A DNA stretch of 64,000 bases, taken from Natrinema sp046097095 (GTDB taxonomy: Archaea > Halobacteriota > Halobacteria > Halobacteriales > Natrialbaceae). Each line of letters starts with the position of its first letter. The first letter of the stretch is position 1. Positions 44,385 through 53,344 of this stretch are shown here, in pieces. The notes under the pieces were generated by a model. It saw nothing but the letters and a program-made list of their open reading frames with translations, searched no databases and was not told where the DNA came from. The stretch covers positions 496,001-560,000 of the forward strand of contig NZ_CP175698.1 of NCBI RefSeq assembly GCF_046097095.1, in the 5' to 3' direction. The position numbers and the translations under genes are program-made.

Positions 44385-45584
44385 CTACTGGACCTTCACC
44401 AACCGGGTCGTGAACCGGCCCGTCCGGACGTGCATCCAGCCACGAAGCCGCTCGTCGATCTCATTGTCGTCGGTGTCGACGCGCAACGAGTCGATGTCGT
44501 CCAGTTTCTCTCCGGAAGCGACGACCGCGACCTCGTCGGCCAGACGGATCACCGGCGGCGAAATCTGGTGGTTCCCCCGGCCGAAGATGAACCCCTGTCC
44601 GCCGATCGGCGAAACGACGATCGTGACCGGCTTCGAAAGGACCTCGCGAATCTCCGACTCCGACGCGTCGCTGGCGAGGAGTTCCCCGGAGCGACCGGCC
44701 GACTCGTCGTCATTGCCCCTTTCGGCCGAGCCAGCAGCGTCGGCCGCGCCGTCGGCGTCTCGAGTCGTGCGCCAGACGTCGACGCCCAGCGGCGACGGAT
44801 CGATTCCCAGTTCCGCCTCGATCGCGCCGACGGTGCTCCCGGGACCGAACACGTAGGTCCGTCCCGGCTCGACCTCGCGAGCGAAGCCGGACGCCAGCGA
44901 GTCGACGCTGCCACTCGAGACCTGCTTGCCAGACTGGACGTCCGGCGCGACGGGAACCGGGACGATGGCCTGCAGTTCGGTCCGCACCTCGCCCTCGCGG
45001 TAGGCGTCCTCGTCGATGTCGTTGACCTCGCGGTCCTCGACGCGGTCGAACTCGGCGGCGATCCGGCCTGCGTCGGCCGGCGTCACGCCGAACACCGACG
45101 AATAGATCTTGACGCCCGCCGGTACGCCGAGCATCGGCGTGTCCGTTCCCTCGGCCTCGAGCTCCGCTGCAACGTCGACGGCGGTCCCGTCGCCGCCGAC
45201 GAACAGGACGAGGTCCACCTCGCGCTCGAGCAGCGCCCGAACGGCCGCGCGGGTGTCGGCCGCGGTCGTCTCGGCGCTCGCCGGATCGGTGTCCGTCGCC
45301 GATTCGGTCGTCGTCTCGTCCGTCGCGTCCGCGGGATCGTAGACGACTGTGGGTTCGTAGCCGGCGTCTCGGGCCGCGCGCTCGCCCATCACGCCCGCGG
45401 CCGTGTAGACGGTGAGCGTCGGGTCGCGTCGGTGCAGCGATCGCAGCGCCTCGCGCGCCCGCTCCGGCGCTCGCGGCTCGGCACCGCGGCGGCGCGCCTC
45501 CGCGAGTTTCCCGTCGGTCCCCTTCAGCCCGACCCGACCGCCCATTCCCGCGATCGGGTTGACGACGACGCCGATAGACTCCAT
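44385..45584 (-). CDS. ATP-NAD kinase family protein (AcoX-like)
   Basis: A 399-residue protein starting MESIGVVVNPIAGMGGRVGLK and containing VDLVLFVGGDGTAVDVAAE, the GGDG nucleotide site of NAD/diacylglycerol-kinase-like folds. Two acidic insertions (about 90-115 and 295-330) look halophile-specific. Length and start fit the AcoX/ATP-NAD kinase subfamily rather than a housekeeping NAD kinase, so the phosphorylated substrate is uncertain. Confidence 0.85.
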   Translation of the reverse strand: MESIGVVVNPIAGMGGRVGLKGTDGKLAEARRRGAEPRAPERAREALRSLHRRDPTLTVYTAAGVMGERAARDAGYEPTVVYDPADATDETTTESATDTDPASAETTAADTRAAVRALLEREVDLVLFVGGDGTAVDVAAELEAEGTDTPMLGVPAGVKIYSSVFGVTPADAGRIAAEFDRVEDREVNDIDEDAYREGEVRTELQAIVPVPVAPDVQSGKQVSSGSVDSLASGFAREVEPGRTYVFGPGSTVGAIEAELGIDPSPLGVDVWRTTRDADGAADAAGSAERGNDDESAGRSGELLASDASESEIREVLSKPVTIVVSPIGGQGFIFGRGNHQISPPVIRLADEVAVVASGEKLDDIDSLRVDTDDNEIDERLRGWMHVRTGRFTTRLVKVQ

Positions 45585-45783
45585 GGCGACTACTTGGGCG
45601 TGCCAGCCGGAAAGCCGTGTCGCGTCCCGTCAGCGGATCTCTCGCCGTTCTCGGGGCTCGAGCGGCAGGCGGTGATCGGCGGTGACCGGCAGTGACCGAC
45701 GGTGACGGCCGCGCGCCCGACGAGCGAGCGGTGATCGACATCATTTCTGAACAGTTAAGGGGGATCGGGACCGATCGCGGACT

Positions 45784-45909
45784 ATGAACACACTACACGC
45801 CGCCGTTCTCGCGACGGAAGCGGACCAGCTGTTGCCCGCGGCCGGCTGGGTCGTGCTCGCCCTCGGCCTCTTGGTGACGATCGCCTGGGTCGCGTACCTG
45901 TACCGCTAG
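45784..45909 (+). CDS. Single-pass 41-residue membrane protein
   Basis: An ATG at 45784 opens a 41-codon frame ending TAG at 45907-45909. The product has one strong membrane helix (GWVVLALGLLVTIAWVAYLY) after a polar N-terminus. It is convergent with the CinA-like gene, overlapping its stop by four bases. Similar tiny membrane proteins are common in haloarchaea and have no known function. Confidence 0.6.
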   Translation: MNTLHAAVLATEADQLLPAAGWVVLALGLLVTIAWVAYLYR

Positions 45910-46601
45910 CGCTCGCCGTCCGGCGATTCGACACGCTCGCGGAGCCACGTGGCCGCTTTCTCGACCGTCGCTTCGTCCGTACTCGTGAGCTCGAGCCGGA
46001 CCGACTCGCCCGGATAGCTCCCGACGGCGACGTCGAACCGGTCTCGCAGATCGGCGATCCGATCGAGGAGCGCGCTTTCCGGTTCGTCCGCGACCACCGT
46101 CTCCCGATAGGTCGCCGTTCCCGCGAACTCGTCAGCGACGGTCTCGAACATCGCCTGCATCTCCGACGGGACGCCGGGAAGGACGTAGATACCCTCGAGA
46201 ACCGCCCCGGGAGCGACGCCAACTTCGTTGTGTAGCGCCCGCGCACCGGCCGGGAGTGCCGCGGTCCCCGAAGCGAGGTCGTCGCGCGCGTAACCGTTTT
46301 CCTCGAGCCAGGCCAGCGCGGCGTCGTGTTCCTCGACCGGGCGGCCGAGCGCGGCCGCGACGCCTTCCATCGTGAGATCGTCGTGGGTCGGGCCGAGTCC
46401 GCCGGTGACGATGACGGCGTCGTACTCGGCGCGGTACTCGTTGACGACGCGGGCGATGTCGCCGACGCGGTCGGGGACCGTCGTGACGCGCTCGACGCTG
46501 ACGCCGCGATCGTCGAGTCGCTCGCACAACCACGTTGCGTTCGTGTCCGTCGTTCGTCCGGCGAGCAGTTCGTCGCCGACCGTCACGACCGCGACTTTCA
46601 T
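45906..46601 (-). CDS. CinA N-terminal/molybdopterin-binding domain protein
   Basis: A 231-residue protein consisting of a MoCF_biosynth (MogA/CinA N-terminal) domain: VAVVTVGDELLAGRTTDTNA at the start, VIVTGGLGPTHDDLTMEGVA in the middle and YVLPGVPSEMQAMF later. It lacks the C-terminal nicotinamide-nucleotide deamidase domain of full CinA. A role in nucleotide pyrophosphatase or pterin binding is possible. The start at 46601 is preferred over a long arginine-rich extension. Confidence 0.85.
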   Translation of the reverse strand: MKVAVVTVGDELLAGRTTDTNATWLCERLDDRGVSVERVTTVPDRVGDIARVVNEYRAEYDAVIVTGGLGPTHDDLTMEGVAAALGRPVEEHDAALAWLEENGYARDDLASGTAALPAGARALHNEVGVAPGAVLEGIYVLPGVPSEMQAMFETVADEFAGTATYRETVVADEPESALLDRIADLRDRFDVAVGSYPGESVRLELTSTDEATVEKAATWLRERVESPDGER

Positions 46602-46784
46602 GCGCGACCGTTCGATCCGAGTCCCCAAATGCGTCTCGCTCGCGTCGACGCCGCCGCCCTTCGGTCCGGTTTGCGCTCCCGGCCACATTCGTCGCGGTAC
46701 GTCACAGACAGGGTCACCGTATAGACGAGAGCAATCGCACGGCAGGGAGACGATGACGGTGCGGTAGTGACTGTGAAAAGTCAA

Positions 46785-46800
46785 CTGTTACACATAACAG
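46785..46800. promoter_or_regulatory. Inverted repeat, possible operator
   Basis: CTGTTACACATAACAG has perfect six-base arms around CACA. A smaller relative, CTGTCACAGACAG, lies at 46850-46862. Confidence 0.35.
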
Positions 46801-46924
46801 GCGCACGTCGAACAGTCGGCCGCTCTAGAGCATGTTTCACGAGAAGCAACTGTCACAGACAGCGCCACTAGGGCCTGATGACCGCTGAGACGGCGTTTCA
46901 CGCCAGGACCGCTCGACCAGAGGG

Positions 46925-46941
46925 GTACTCATAAAGAGTAC
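46925..46941. promoter_or_regulatory. Inverted repeat next to the winged-helix gene promoter
   Basis: GTACTCATAAAGAGTAC has perfect six-base arms and lies 48 bases before the ATG at 46990, beside an AT-rich stretch (ATAACCATAAG). It could be an autoregulatory operator. The half-sites resemble the TACT...GAGTA element known for Halobacterium TrmB, but the spacer is shorter. Confidence 0.45.
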
Positions 46942-46989
46942 TCTCGATAACCATAAGATTCAATTTCAGTAATTGGTAACGGAGAGACT

Positions 46990-47346
46990 ATGTCTCGGAG
47001 TCGGACACAAGACCACGATGCGGATTCGGCCGCGGTTCTCTCCGCGCTGGGGAGCAAGTACAGCGCGGAGATTCTCTGCGCCGCGGGGACGCCGAAATCG
47101 GCGCAGGCACTGAGTGAAACGATCGAAATCCCGATCGCGACCTGTTACCGTCGTATCGAAGAACTCGTCGATGCAGGACTGTTGACGTGCGAAGGACGGC
47201 GACTTTCCGACGAGGGTCGACGAACGAACATCTACCGGCGAACGCTCGACGAGATCGAGATCGACTTCTCGGACGACGCGCCCGCATTCTCGCGGAAGCG
47301 CCGCACCGAGGCCAAAAACAGGCTCCAGGACCAACTCGAGGACTGA
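46990..47346 (+). CDS. Winged-helix transcriptional regulator (ArsR-like)
   Basis: A 118-residue protein with a winged helix at about residues 14-85: VLSALGSKYSAEILCAAG, a recognition region IPIATCYRRIEELVDAGLL and a wing with a STR-like turn. It ends in a charged helix (KRRTEAKNRLQDQLED). No metal-binding cysteine pair is evident. An inverted repeat just upstream suggests autoregulation. Confidence 0.82.
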   Translation: MSRSRTQDHDADSAAVLSALGSKYSAEILCAAGTPKSAQALSETIEIPIATCYRRIEELVDAGLLTCEGRRLSDEGRRTNIYRRTLDEIEIDFSDDAPAFSRKRRTEAKNRLQDQLED

Positions 47347-47466
47347 TCGACCACCGTCAGCGTATCGGAGCCACAGCCGGTCGGTTCGGGAGCCATCTCA
47401 TCGGTTACTCCATCATATTAGAACGTCTATACTACTTATCCCTGCCGAACCGTTTCGGTCGGACGC

Positions 47467-48585
47467 ATGTGGGAACTCGGTCCCGATGCGGACGAACCTG
47501 AATGGCAGTCCGTCGAAACGCCCTTCCCGACCGATCTGTTCGAGGTCGTAAGCACCGTCGCCGGCCCCTACGCGATCGGTGACGGCGGCGTCATCGTCGC
47601 CGACCGCGGCGACGGCTGGGAGGTGATCATCGAGGACGGCCCGAACGTCAGAAGTAACCAGCTCCGTGGCCTCGACGTCACCGACGACGGCCGTCGGATC
47701 TGGTTCGCCGGCTCGAGCGGGGCGATCGGCTGCTACGACATCGAGACGCGCCGGAAGTTCGATTACTCGTATCCCAAGGAGATGACGAGCACGTGGGAGG
47801 GCCTCGCCGTGTCGGGCGAGACCGGCGACGAGAAGCTCCTCGTCGCGAACGGCTCCGGCGAGATCCTCCCGGTCACGATCCACGGCTTCGACGTGAACTG
47901 GGGCGTGACGAGCAAGCCAAACGAGCAGGGGTCGAAAGTCGCCGCGCTCGCGGCCTCGCCCGACGGCTACGGCTATGCCGTCGACACGAGCGGAAACGCG
48001 TACAAGACGACGAAAGACGACGGCTGGGTGGACATCGGCATCGTCAACTCGCAGGTAAAGTTCTACGACATCTGGGCGGGCGAGAACGAACGCGTCTACG
48101 TCGCCGCCGGTGACGGGCGCGTCTATCGGTACGACGACTCGTATCAGGGCTGGACGCCGATTCGTGTCGGCGAAAAGTCCCTCCGCGCGTTCGATACGTA
48201 CGGCGATCAACTCGTGGCGCTCGGCGACGCCGGTGCCTTCTACCAGCGCATCGACGGCGGTGAGCGCTGGGAGCAACGGCACACGCCGACCGAGAGCGTG
48301 CTCAACGATGTCGCGCTTGGCACGCCGGACGTCGCGGTCGGCAAGAGCGGGCTCGTCATCGAACGCCCCCGCGGCGAGCCTCGCGACGCACGAACGAGCG
48401 CGGACGGCGACACCTTCGACGGCCGCGGCGAGAGCTACGATCCGAGCGACGCCGACACCGAGAGCCAAGGGGCGGAGTCAAGCGACGGCTCGAGTGCCGG
48501 CTCTCCCGACGGCTCGAGCGAGTCCTCGTCTCCGTCGAGTGACTCCCCGTCAGAGAGTAACTCGAGCGACTCCGCGAACGACTAG
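47467..48585 (+). CDS. Beta-propeller protein with Ser/Asp-rich tail
   Basis: A 372-residue protein with no signal peptide. Residues about 1-300 contain short repeats of the AVGDGG/VAVGKSGLVI kind, typical of a propeller resembling sialidase or photosystem-assembly (Ycf48-like) folds. The last roughly 75 residues are low-complexity Ser/Asp. It is paralogous to the convergent protein at 48.6-49.5 kb: both start MW, share DDGRRIW and G-DEKLLLA-like blocks and end VAVG--GLVIE or similar. The function is unknown. Confidence 0.8.
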   Translation: MWELGPDADEPEWQSVETPFPTDLFEVVSTVAGPYAIGDGGVIVADRGDGWEVIIEDGPNVRSNQLRGLDVTDDGRRIWFAGSSGAIGCYDIETRRKFDYSYPKEMTSTWEGLAVSGETGDEKLLVANGSGEILPVTIHGFDVNWGVTSKPNEQGSKVAALAASPDGYGYAVDTSGNAYKTTKDDGWVDIGIVNSQVKFYDIWAGENERVYVAAGDGRVYRYDDSYQGWTPIRVGEKSLRAFDTYGDQLVALGDAGAFYQRIDGGERWEQRHTPTESVLNDVALGTPDVAVGKSGLVIERPRGEPRDARTSADGDTFDGRGESYDPSDADTESQGAESSDGSSAGSPDGSSESSSPSSDSPSESNSSDSAND

Positions 48586-48615
48586 CCACCGCGAACGACT
48601 AGCCCGTCGGCCGAC

Positions 48616-49515
48616 TCAGTCGGCCGTCGACTCGAGGACGAGTCCGTTTTCGCCGACGGCGACGTGCGGCGAACCGGCGAGCACGCCGTGAATCGTCGCC
48701 TCACCGTTCCAGTCCGTCTCGCGCCACGCGTCGCGTGTCCGAACGCGGAGGAGGCCGCTCTCGCCTCCGACCAGTCGCGTCGTCCCGTCCGCGTCCAGAC
48801 ACTCGATCCCGGCGTCGCCCGCCGAATACGGCGTCCAGCCGTCGCCCTCGGTACGGTCGTAGAACCGACCGTTGCCCCCGCCGACGACGAGCGTTGAGCC
48901 GGACGCCGCGACCGCAGAGAGGCTGCCCTCTGCGTCGGCGATGCCGATCCGTTCCCAGCCAGACGGTGTCGTCTGCCAGACGGTCCCGTCGCCGTCGACG
49001 CCGTAGCCACACCCCGATTCGTCCGCCGCAAGCGCCGTGATCGCGGTGCCGTCGGCGGGGACTGTCCGCCGATCCCACGCCGGCCGCTCACCGTCGACGG
49101 TCCCGGGGAGAACGACCCCGTTACCGTCGGCTAACAGAAGTTTTTCCGACCCGCGAGCGCCGGCCACTGCGAGCGCGTGAAACGTGACGTCCATCCCGTC
49201 GGGTCTCGAGCAGTCGACTCGATGGCCGCGCTCGAGGTCGTAGTACCCCATTGCACCGCCGGTTCCGGAAACCCAGATCCGGCGGCCGTCGTCGGTGGCC
49301 GCGACCGCGCGGAGCGTCTCACCCTGTGCTCCGGGGCCGTCCGAAACGATGACGCCCCAGGAGCCGTCGCCGGCCCGGCCGAGGACGGTTCCGCCGTCGC
49401 CGACGGCGCAGGGGCCGTTGGCCGTCTCCGTGACAGCGTAGACGGTCCCCTCGATCGGCGCGTCGCTGGCCGTCCACGCGAGCGGGTCGTCGGTTCCGCT
49501 CTCGAAGTTCCACAT
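48616..49515 (-). CDS. Beta-propeller protein, paralogue of the upstream convergent gene
   Basis: A 299-residue cytoplasmic propeller, clearly related to the protein at 47.5-48.6 kb (shared CAVGDGG, TDDGRRIWVSGTGGAMGYYD, EKLLLADGNG and HVAVGENGLVLE blocks) but lacking the Ser-rich tail. The start at 49515 (MWNFESG) is chosen by analogy with the paralogue's MWELGPD. The two genes converge head to head, 30 bases apart at their 3' ends. Confidence 0.8.
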   Translation of the reverse strand: MWNFESGTDDPLAWTASDAPIEGTVYAVTETANGPCAVGDGGTVLGRAGDGSWGVIVSDGPGAQGETLRAVAATDDGRRIWVSGTGGAMGYYDLERGHRVDCSRPDGMDVTFHALAVAGARGSEKLLLADGNGVVLPGTVDGERPAWDRRTVPADGTAITALAADESGCGYGVDGDGTVWQTTPSGWERIGIADAEGSLSAVAASGSTLVVGGGNGRFYDRTEGDGWTPYSAGDAGIECLDADGTTRLVGGESGLLRVRTRDAWRETDWNGEATIHGVLAGSPHVAVGENGLVLESTAD

Positions 49516-49631
49516 ACCGTCCGTTGGCACGCCCCACGCAAGAGTCCCGGCGATCGCTCGGATCGTCTAGGTGTCTCGCACCCTGAAGCAGCGATCCGCG
49601 ATTTTAAGTATTCTCGAGGGAATATCCGGGT

Positions 49632-50120
49632 GTGACTGAACGCATAGAGGACCGGCCGGCCGAGGGAGATGTCGACGACGAACCGCTCGACGGTTCCATC
49701 GTCGGTGCCCAGCGAACCCTCCACGTCGGACGGGACCGGCCGATCAGGATCAGTACGGGCCACCGAATCCAACACCACGACGGCAAGTGTTCGCGGCCCC
49801 ACGGCCACAACTACGAGGTCACCGTCTCCGTCACAGGTCGCCTGACTGAGGAGGGATGGATCGCCGACAAGGGAGATATTACCGAGGTAATAGACGAGTG
49901 GGACCACAGGTTCTTACTCGAGGCCGGCGACCCCCTGATCGACGCCTTCGAGGCGGCCGGCGACGACGACGGGGTCGTCGTCCTCGAGCACCCGCCGACG
50001 GCCGAGGTGATGAGCGTCGTCTTAGAGCGAAAACTCGCGTCGGCCCTCCCCGAGACGGTCACCGACGTGGCCGTCCAGGTGAGTGAGACGAGCGAACTCT
50101 GTGGGGGCGGCGAGTTCTGA
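49632..50120 (+). CDS. queD: 6-carboxytetrahydropterin synthase-like protein
   Basis: A 162-residue PTPS-family enzyme in the preQ0/archaeosine pathway, converting 7,8-dihydroneopterin triphosphate to 6-carboxytetrahydropterin. Zinc-binding histidines are in ISTGHRIQHH and RPHGHNYEV, with the catalytic Cys just before in DGKCS. An unusual N-terminal extension of about 35 residues precedes the fold. The start is a GTG at 49632; a TTTTAAGTAT box about 25 bases upstream indicates leaderless transcription. The stop overlaps the queE start by one base. Confidence 0.9.
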   Translation: MTERIEDRPAEGDVDDEPLDGSIVGAQRTLHVGRDRPIRISTGHRIQHHDGKCSRPHGHNYEVTVSVTGRLTEEGWIADKGDITEVIDEWDHRFLLEAGDPLIDAFEAAGDDDGVVVLEHPPTAEVMSVVLERKLASALPETVTDVAVQVSETSELCGGGEF

Positions 50121-50902
50121 TGCCGGTCTCCGACTCCGTCGACCTCGAGTCGGGAAGCGACGTCGGGAGCGAGGACACGCCCGACGGCCTGCCGATCAAC
50201 GAACTGTTCCACTCGCTGCAGGGTGAAGGAACGCTCGCCGGCGTCCCATCCGTGTTCGTCCGCACGAGCGGCTGTAACCTCCGGTGTTGGTTCTGTGACT
50301 CCTATCACACCTCCTGGGAACCGACCCACGCGTGGCTGGACCTCGAGGAGATCGTCGCCGAGATCGAAGCCTACGACGCCGACCACGTCGTCCTCACCGG
50401 CGGCGAACCGCTGCTCCACGAGGAGAGCGTCGCCTTGCTCGAGGAACTCGACGACCGGGGCTATCACACCACCGTCGAGACCAACGGGACGATCTACCGC
50501 GACGCGCCGATCGATCTGGCTTCGATCAGCCCGAAACTCGAGAGCAGCACGCCGACGCCGGAGCGCGATCCCACGGGAGACGGCGAGTGGGCCGAGCGCC
50601 ACGAGAACGATCGAATCGACCGCGAGACGCTCGCCCGGTTGGTCGAGGACTACGACTGCCAACTGAAGTTCGTCGTGACCGACGGCGACGATATGCCGGA
50701 GATCCACGAGTTACTCGCGGATCTGCGAGCGGCCGCCGACGCGCCGATCCGCGACGACGACGTGCTCTTGATGCCCGAGGGGGCGACCCGCCAACGCCTC
50801 GCCGAGACCCGGACGCGTGTGGCCGAGCTCGCGATGGAACACGGCTTCCGATACACGCCGCGACTGCATGTCGACCTCTGGAACGACGCGCCCGAGACGT
50901 GA
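50120..50902 (+). CDS. queE: 7-carboxy-7-deazaguanine synthase (radical SAM)
   Basis: A 260-residue radical SAM enzyme forming 7-carboxy-7-deazaguanine. The 4Fe-4S cysteines are in SGCNLRCWFCDSYHT, the CxxxCxxC motif. It is followed by VVLTGGEPLLHE (SAM binding) and VETNGTIY. Length fits archaeal QueE. The ATG at 50120 overlaps queD's stop (TGATG), giving translational coupling. Confidence 0.93.
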   Translation: MPVSDSVDLESGSDVGSEDTPDGLPINELFHSLQGEGTLAGVPSVFVRTSGCNLRCWFCDSYHTSWEPTHAWLDLEEIVAEIEAYDADHVVLTGGEPLLHEESVALLEELDDRGYHTTVETNGTIYRDAPIDLASISPKLESSTPTPERDPTGDGEWAERHENDRIDRETLARLVEDYDCQLKFVVTDGDDMPEIHELLADLRAAADAPIRDDDVLLMPEGATRQRLAETRTRVAELAMEHGFRYTPRLHVDLWNDAPET

Positions 50903-50916
50903 CCCAGTAGCTGCAT

Positions 50917-51663
50917 ATGACACCGCCAACCGACTCACCCGCCGACGAATCGATCGACGAATCGACCGCCAAACGCGCCGTCGTCCTCCTCTCGGGCGGC
51001 ATGGACAGCGCCACCGCCGCCGCCGAGGCCCGCGACCGGGGGTACGAACTCTACGCCTTGCACACCTCCTACGGCCAGCGCACCGAGGACCGCGAACTCG
51101 AGTGCGCTCGCCGGCTCGCAGACGAGTTCGACGCGGCCGACTTCCTGCGGCTCGAGACCGGCCACCTCGCGGCAATCGGGGCCTCGAGTCTGACCGACGA
51201 CGAGATGCCCGTCGCGGACGCCGACTTAGAGAGCGACGAAATCCCGACCTCGTACGTTCCCTTCCGGAACGCGAACCTGCTCGCGATGGCGGTCTCCTAC
51301 GCCGAAGCGAACGACTGCGAGGCGGTCTTCATCGGCGCTCACAGCGAGGACTTCTCGGGCTATCCCGACTGCCGACCTGAATTCTTCGAGGCCTTCGAAC
51401 AGGTCGTCGACGTCGGGACGAAACCCGAGACCGAGATTTCGATCGAAGCGCCGTTCGTCGACTGGTCGAAGACCGATATCGCCGAGCGCGGCGTCGAACT
51501 CGAGGTGCCCTACGAGCACACCTGGAGTTGCTACCGCGAGAACGAACCCGCCTGCGGTACCTGCGACGCCTGTGCGTTCCGGCTGCAGGCGTTCCGGAAC
51601 GTCGGCGTCCGGGACCCAATCGAGTACGCCGAGCGGCCGTCGTACGCCGACGGCGAGTCATAG
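50917..51663 (+). CDS. queC: 7-cyano-7-deazaguanine (preQ0) synthase
   Basis: A 248-residue ATP-dependent ligase converting carboxydeazaguanine and ammonia to preQ0, which archaea insert into tRNA as the precursor of archaeosine. The PP-loop VVLLSGGMDSATA lies at residues about 22-34. The C-terminal zinc cysteines are in SCYRENEPACGTCDACAFR. The gene follows queE by 14 bases, completing a queD-queE-queC operon. Confidence 0.95.
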   Translation: MTPPTDSPADESIDESTAKRAVVLLSGGMDSATAAAEARDRGYELYALHTSYGQRTEDRELECARRLADEFDAADFLRLETGHLAAIGASSLTDDEMPVADADLESDEIPTSYVPFRNANLLAMAVSYAEANDCEAVFIGAHSEDFSGYPDCRPEFFEAFEQVVDVGTKPETEISIEAPFVDWSKTDIAERGVELEVPYEHTWSCYRENEPACGTCDACAFRLQAFRNVGVRDPIEYAERPSYADGES

Positions 51664-51794
51664 CGATCTTCGCGGGGCGATACGTCGACCGGACGACGGT
51701 CCACTCCTGATGTAATACTGGTTTCGAGACGACGACGGACGCGCACAGTAGCCGGTGACGATCGCGTTCGGGGACGGAGACCCGTGCCCGTCGA

Positions 51795-53156
51795 TTACTC
51801 TTTTGTGGTCCCTTGTCGGCGGAGCCACTCGAGGAGAAGTGCGCCGCCCGCGACGCTCGTCCCGGCGGTGAACCCGGGAATCGTGTCGCCGTCATCGCTG
51901 TCGTCGCCACCGCCGTCACCTCGCGTATCGCTTTCGGCCCGAATCGCAGAGAGGGAGTCACCGCTCGCGTAGACGGTTTCGCCGACGACCGCCAGCTGAC
52001 GCGGCGTCACGTCGGTGTCGACGCGCCACTTGCGCGTCCCGTCGGCTCGGTCGAGGGCGGCCACGCCGGCCGCTCCACCGGCGTTCTCGAGGCCCGCGTA
52101 GACGGATTCGGAGCCGACGACCACGGACGCGATCGAATCGACATCGTCCGACGGCTGCCAGACGGAATCACCGGCCGGCCCGTAGCCGGTGACGGTCGAC
52201 CGGGAGTCGTCACCGCCCTCGCTCACGGCGTACACGCGGTCGTCGGTGAGGACGTCGAGCGAGCGAGCGGGAACCGTCGATCTGCGCTCGCCGGTTTCGG
52301 CGTCGTAGAGAGTCACGGTGTCGTCTTTGACGGTGGCGACGACACCGTCAGCGGCGATCGGGCGGCCAGAGAACGTGCTCGATCGCCAGTCATCGACCGC
52401 ATCCGTCCACCGTTTGTCCCCCGTATCGACGGCGCGGGCGAACAGCCGATTGTTACTCACGGCGAAGACGGTCCCATTCGCGACGGCGACGGGCTCTCGT
52501 TGCAGGGGTGCGCCTCGAGTCCCTCCGTCCTCGGTCGTCATCGGCTTCGGATCGAACTGCCACCGTCGCTCGCCGCTGTGCGCGTCGAGCGCGTACAGGA
52601 CCTTGTCGGCGACGACGAACACCAGTTCGTTCGCGACGATGGGCGTCTGATTCGTCGCGTAGCCGAGATCGCTCACCCGCCAGCGGGGATCTCCGGTCGC
52701 GGCGTCGAGCGCGATCAGATCCGGATCCGGCTCCTTCGTCGTGACGTACACCGTCTCGTGGGCCACCGCCGGTGATCCCGTGACGGTCACTGCCTTCCCC
52801 TGATCCGCCGTCGTGAGCTCGGTTTCCCACTCGAGTGACCCGTCCGTTGCGTTGATCGCGTGTACCGGCCCGTCGTCGGTCGCGAGGTAAACCGTCCCGT
52901 CGACGACGGCAAACCGGCCACCGTGGTCGTGCGTCCAGGCGATAGCGACCGGCGACTCCGGGCCGGGCGCGTCCGAAACGAAGCCCGTGTTTCCCGAATC
53001 GCCGCGGACTGACGACCAGCCCCCGGAGCCGTCCGCCGTCGCCGATTCCGCGGCCGCACGTTCGGCGACCGCACCCACCCCAGTCACCGCACCCATCCCG
53101 ACCGCAACCGTGAGTCCGGCGTTCCGCAGTACGTTTCGTCTCGCATACTCGCTCAT
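51795..53156 (-). CDS. Tat-exported PQQ-like propeller with PGF-CTERM-like tail
   Basis: A 453-residue surface protein. Residues 1-40 are a Tat signal (EYARRNVLRNAGLTVAVGMG). The mature part is a PQQ/BamB-like propeller with blades such as TVYLATDDGPVHAINATDG and KVLYALDAHSGERRW. The C-terminus has a polar stretch, then IPGFTAGTSVAGGALLLEWL and RRQG, matching the PGF motif, helix and basic tail processed by archaeosortase ArtA. Attachment to the cell surface is therefore likely. The role is unknown. Confidence 0.85.
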   Translation of the reverse strand: MSEYARRNVLRNAGLTVAVGMGAVTGVGAVAERAAAESATADGSGGWSSVRGDSGNTGFVSDAPGPESPVAIAWTHDHGGRFAVVDGTVYLATDDGPVHAINATDGSLEWETELTTADQGKAVTVTGSPAVAHETVYVTTKEPDPDLIALDAATGDPRWRVSDLGYATNQTPIVANELVFVVADKVLYALDAHSGERRWQFDPKPMTTEDGGTRGAPLQREPVAVANGTVFAVSNNRLFARAVDTGDKRWTDAVDDWRSSTFSGRPIAADGVVATVKDDTVTLYDAETGERRSTVPARSLDVLTDDRVYAVSEGGDDSRSTVTGYGPAGDSVWQPSDDVDSIASVVVGSESVYAGLENAGGAAGVAALDRADGTRKWRVDTDVTPRQLAVVGETVYASGDSLSAIRAESDTRGDGGGDDSDDGDTIPGFTAGTSVAGGALLLEWLRRQGTTKE

Positions 53157-53344
53157 GCTCGTCGACCGATAGCCGTCGACCACCGTTATTACCGATTCGA
53201 TAAATACTGTCTCGGCTCGAAAACGCGAGAGAACGATCGGTTCGCCGAGTGAAACGGTATCCGAGAACCGGGCCGTCAGCCGGTTGTTTGCCTGTCTATG
53301 CGAGCGGTCGAAGATGATGCTATCGGACTGACACCAGCGGCGGT

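Larger units (their letters stand above)
46602..46989. other. Divergent promoter region rich in palindromes
   Basis: 388 bases between the CinA-like gene and a winged-helix regulator. It holds three inverted repeats, 46785-46800, 46850-46862 and 46925-46941, and an 11-base direct repeat (GTCACAGACAG at 46701-46711 and 46852-46862). No gene is supported. Confidence 0.5.
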
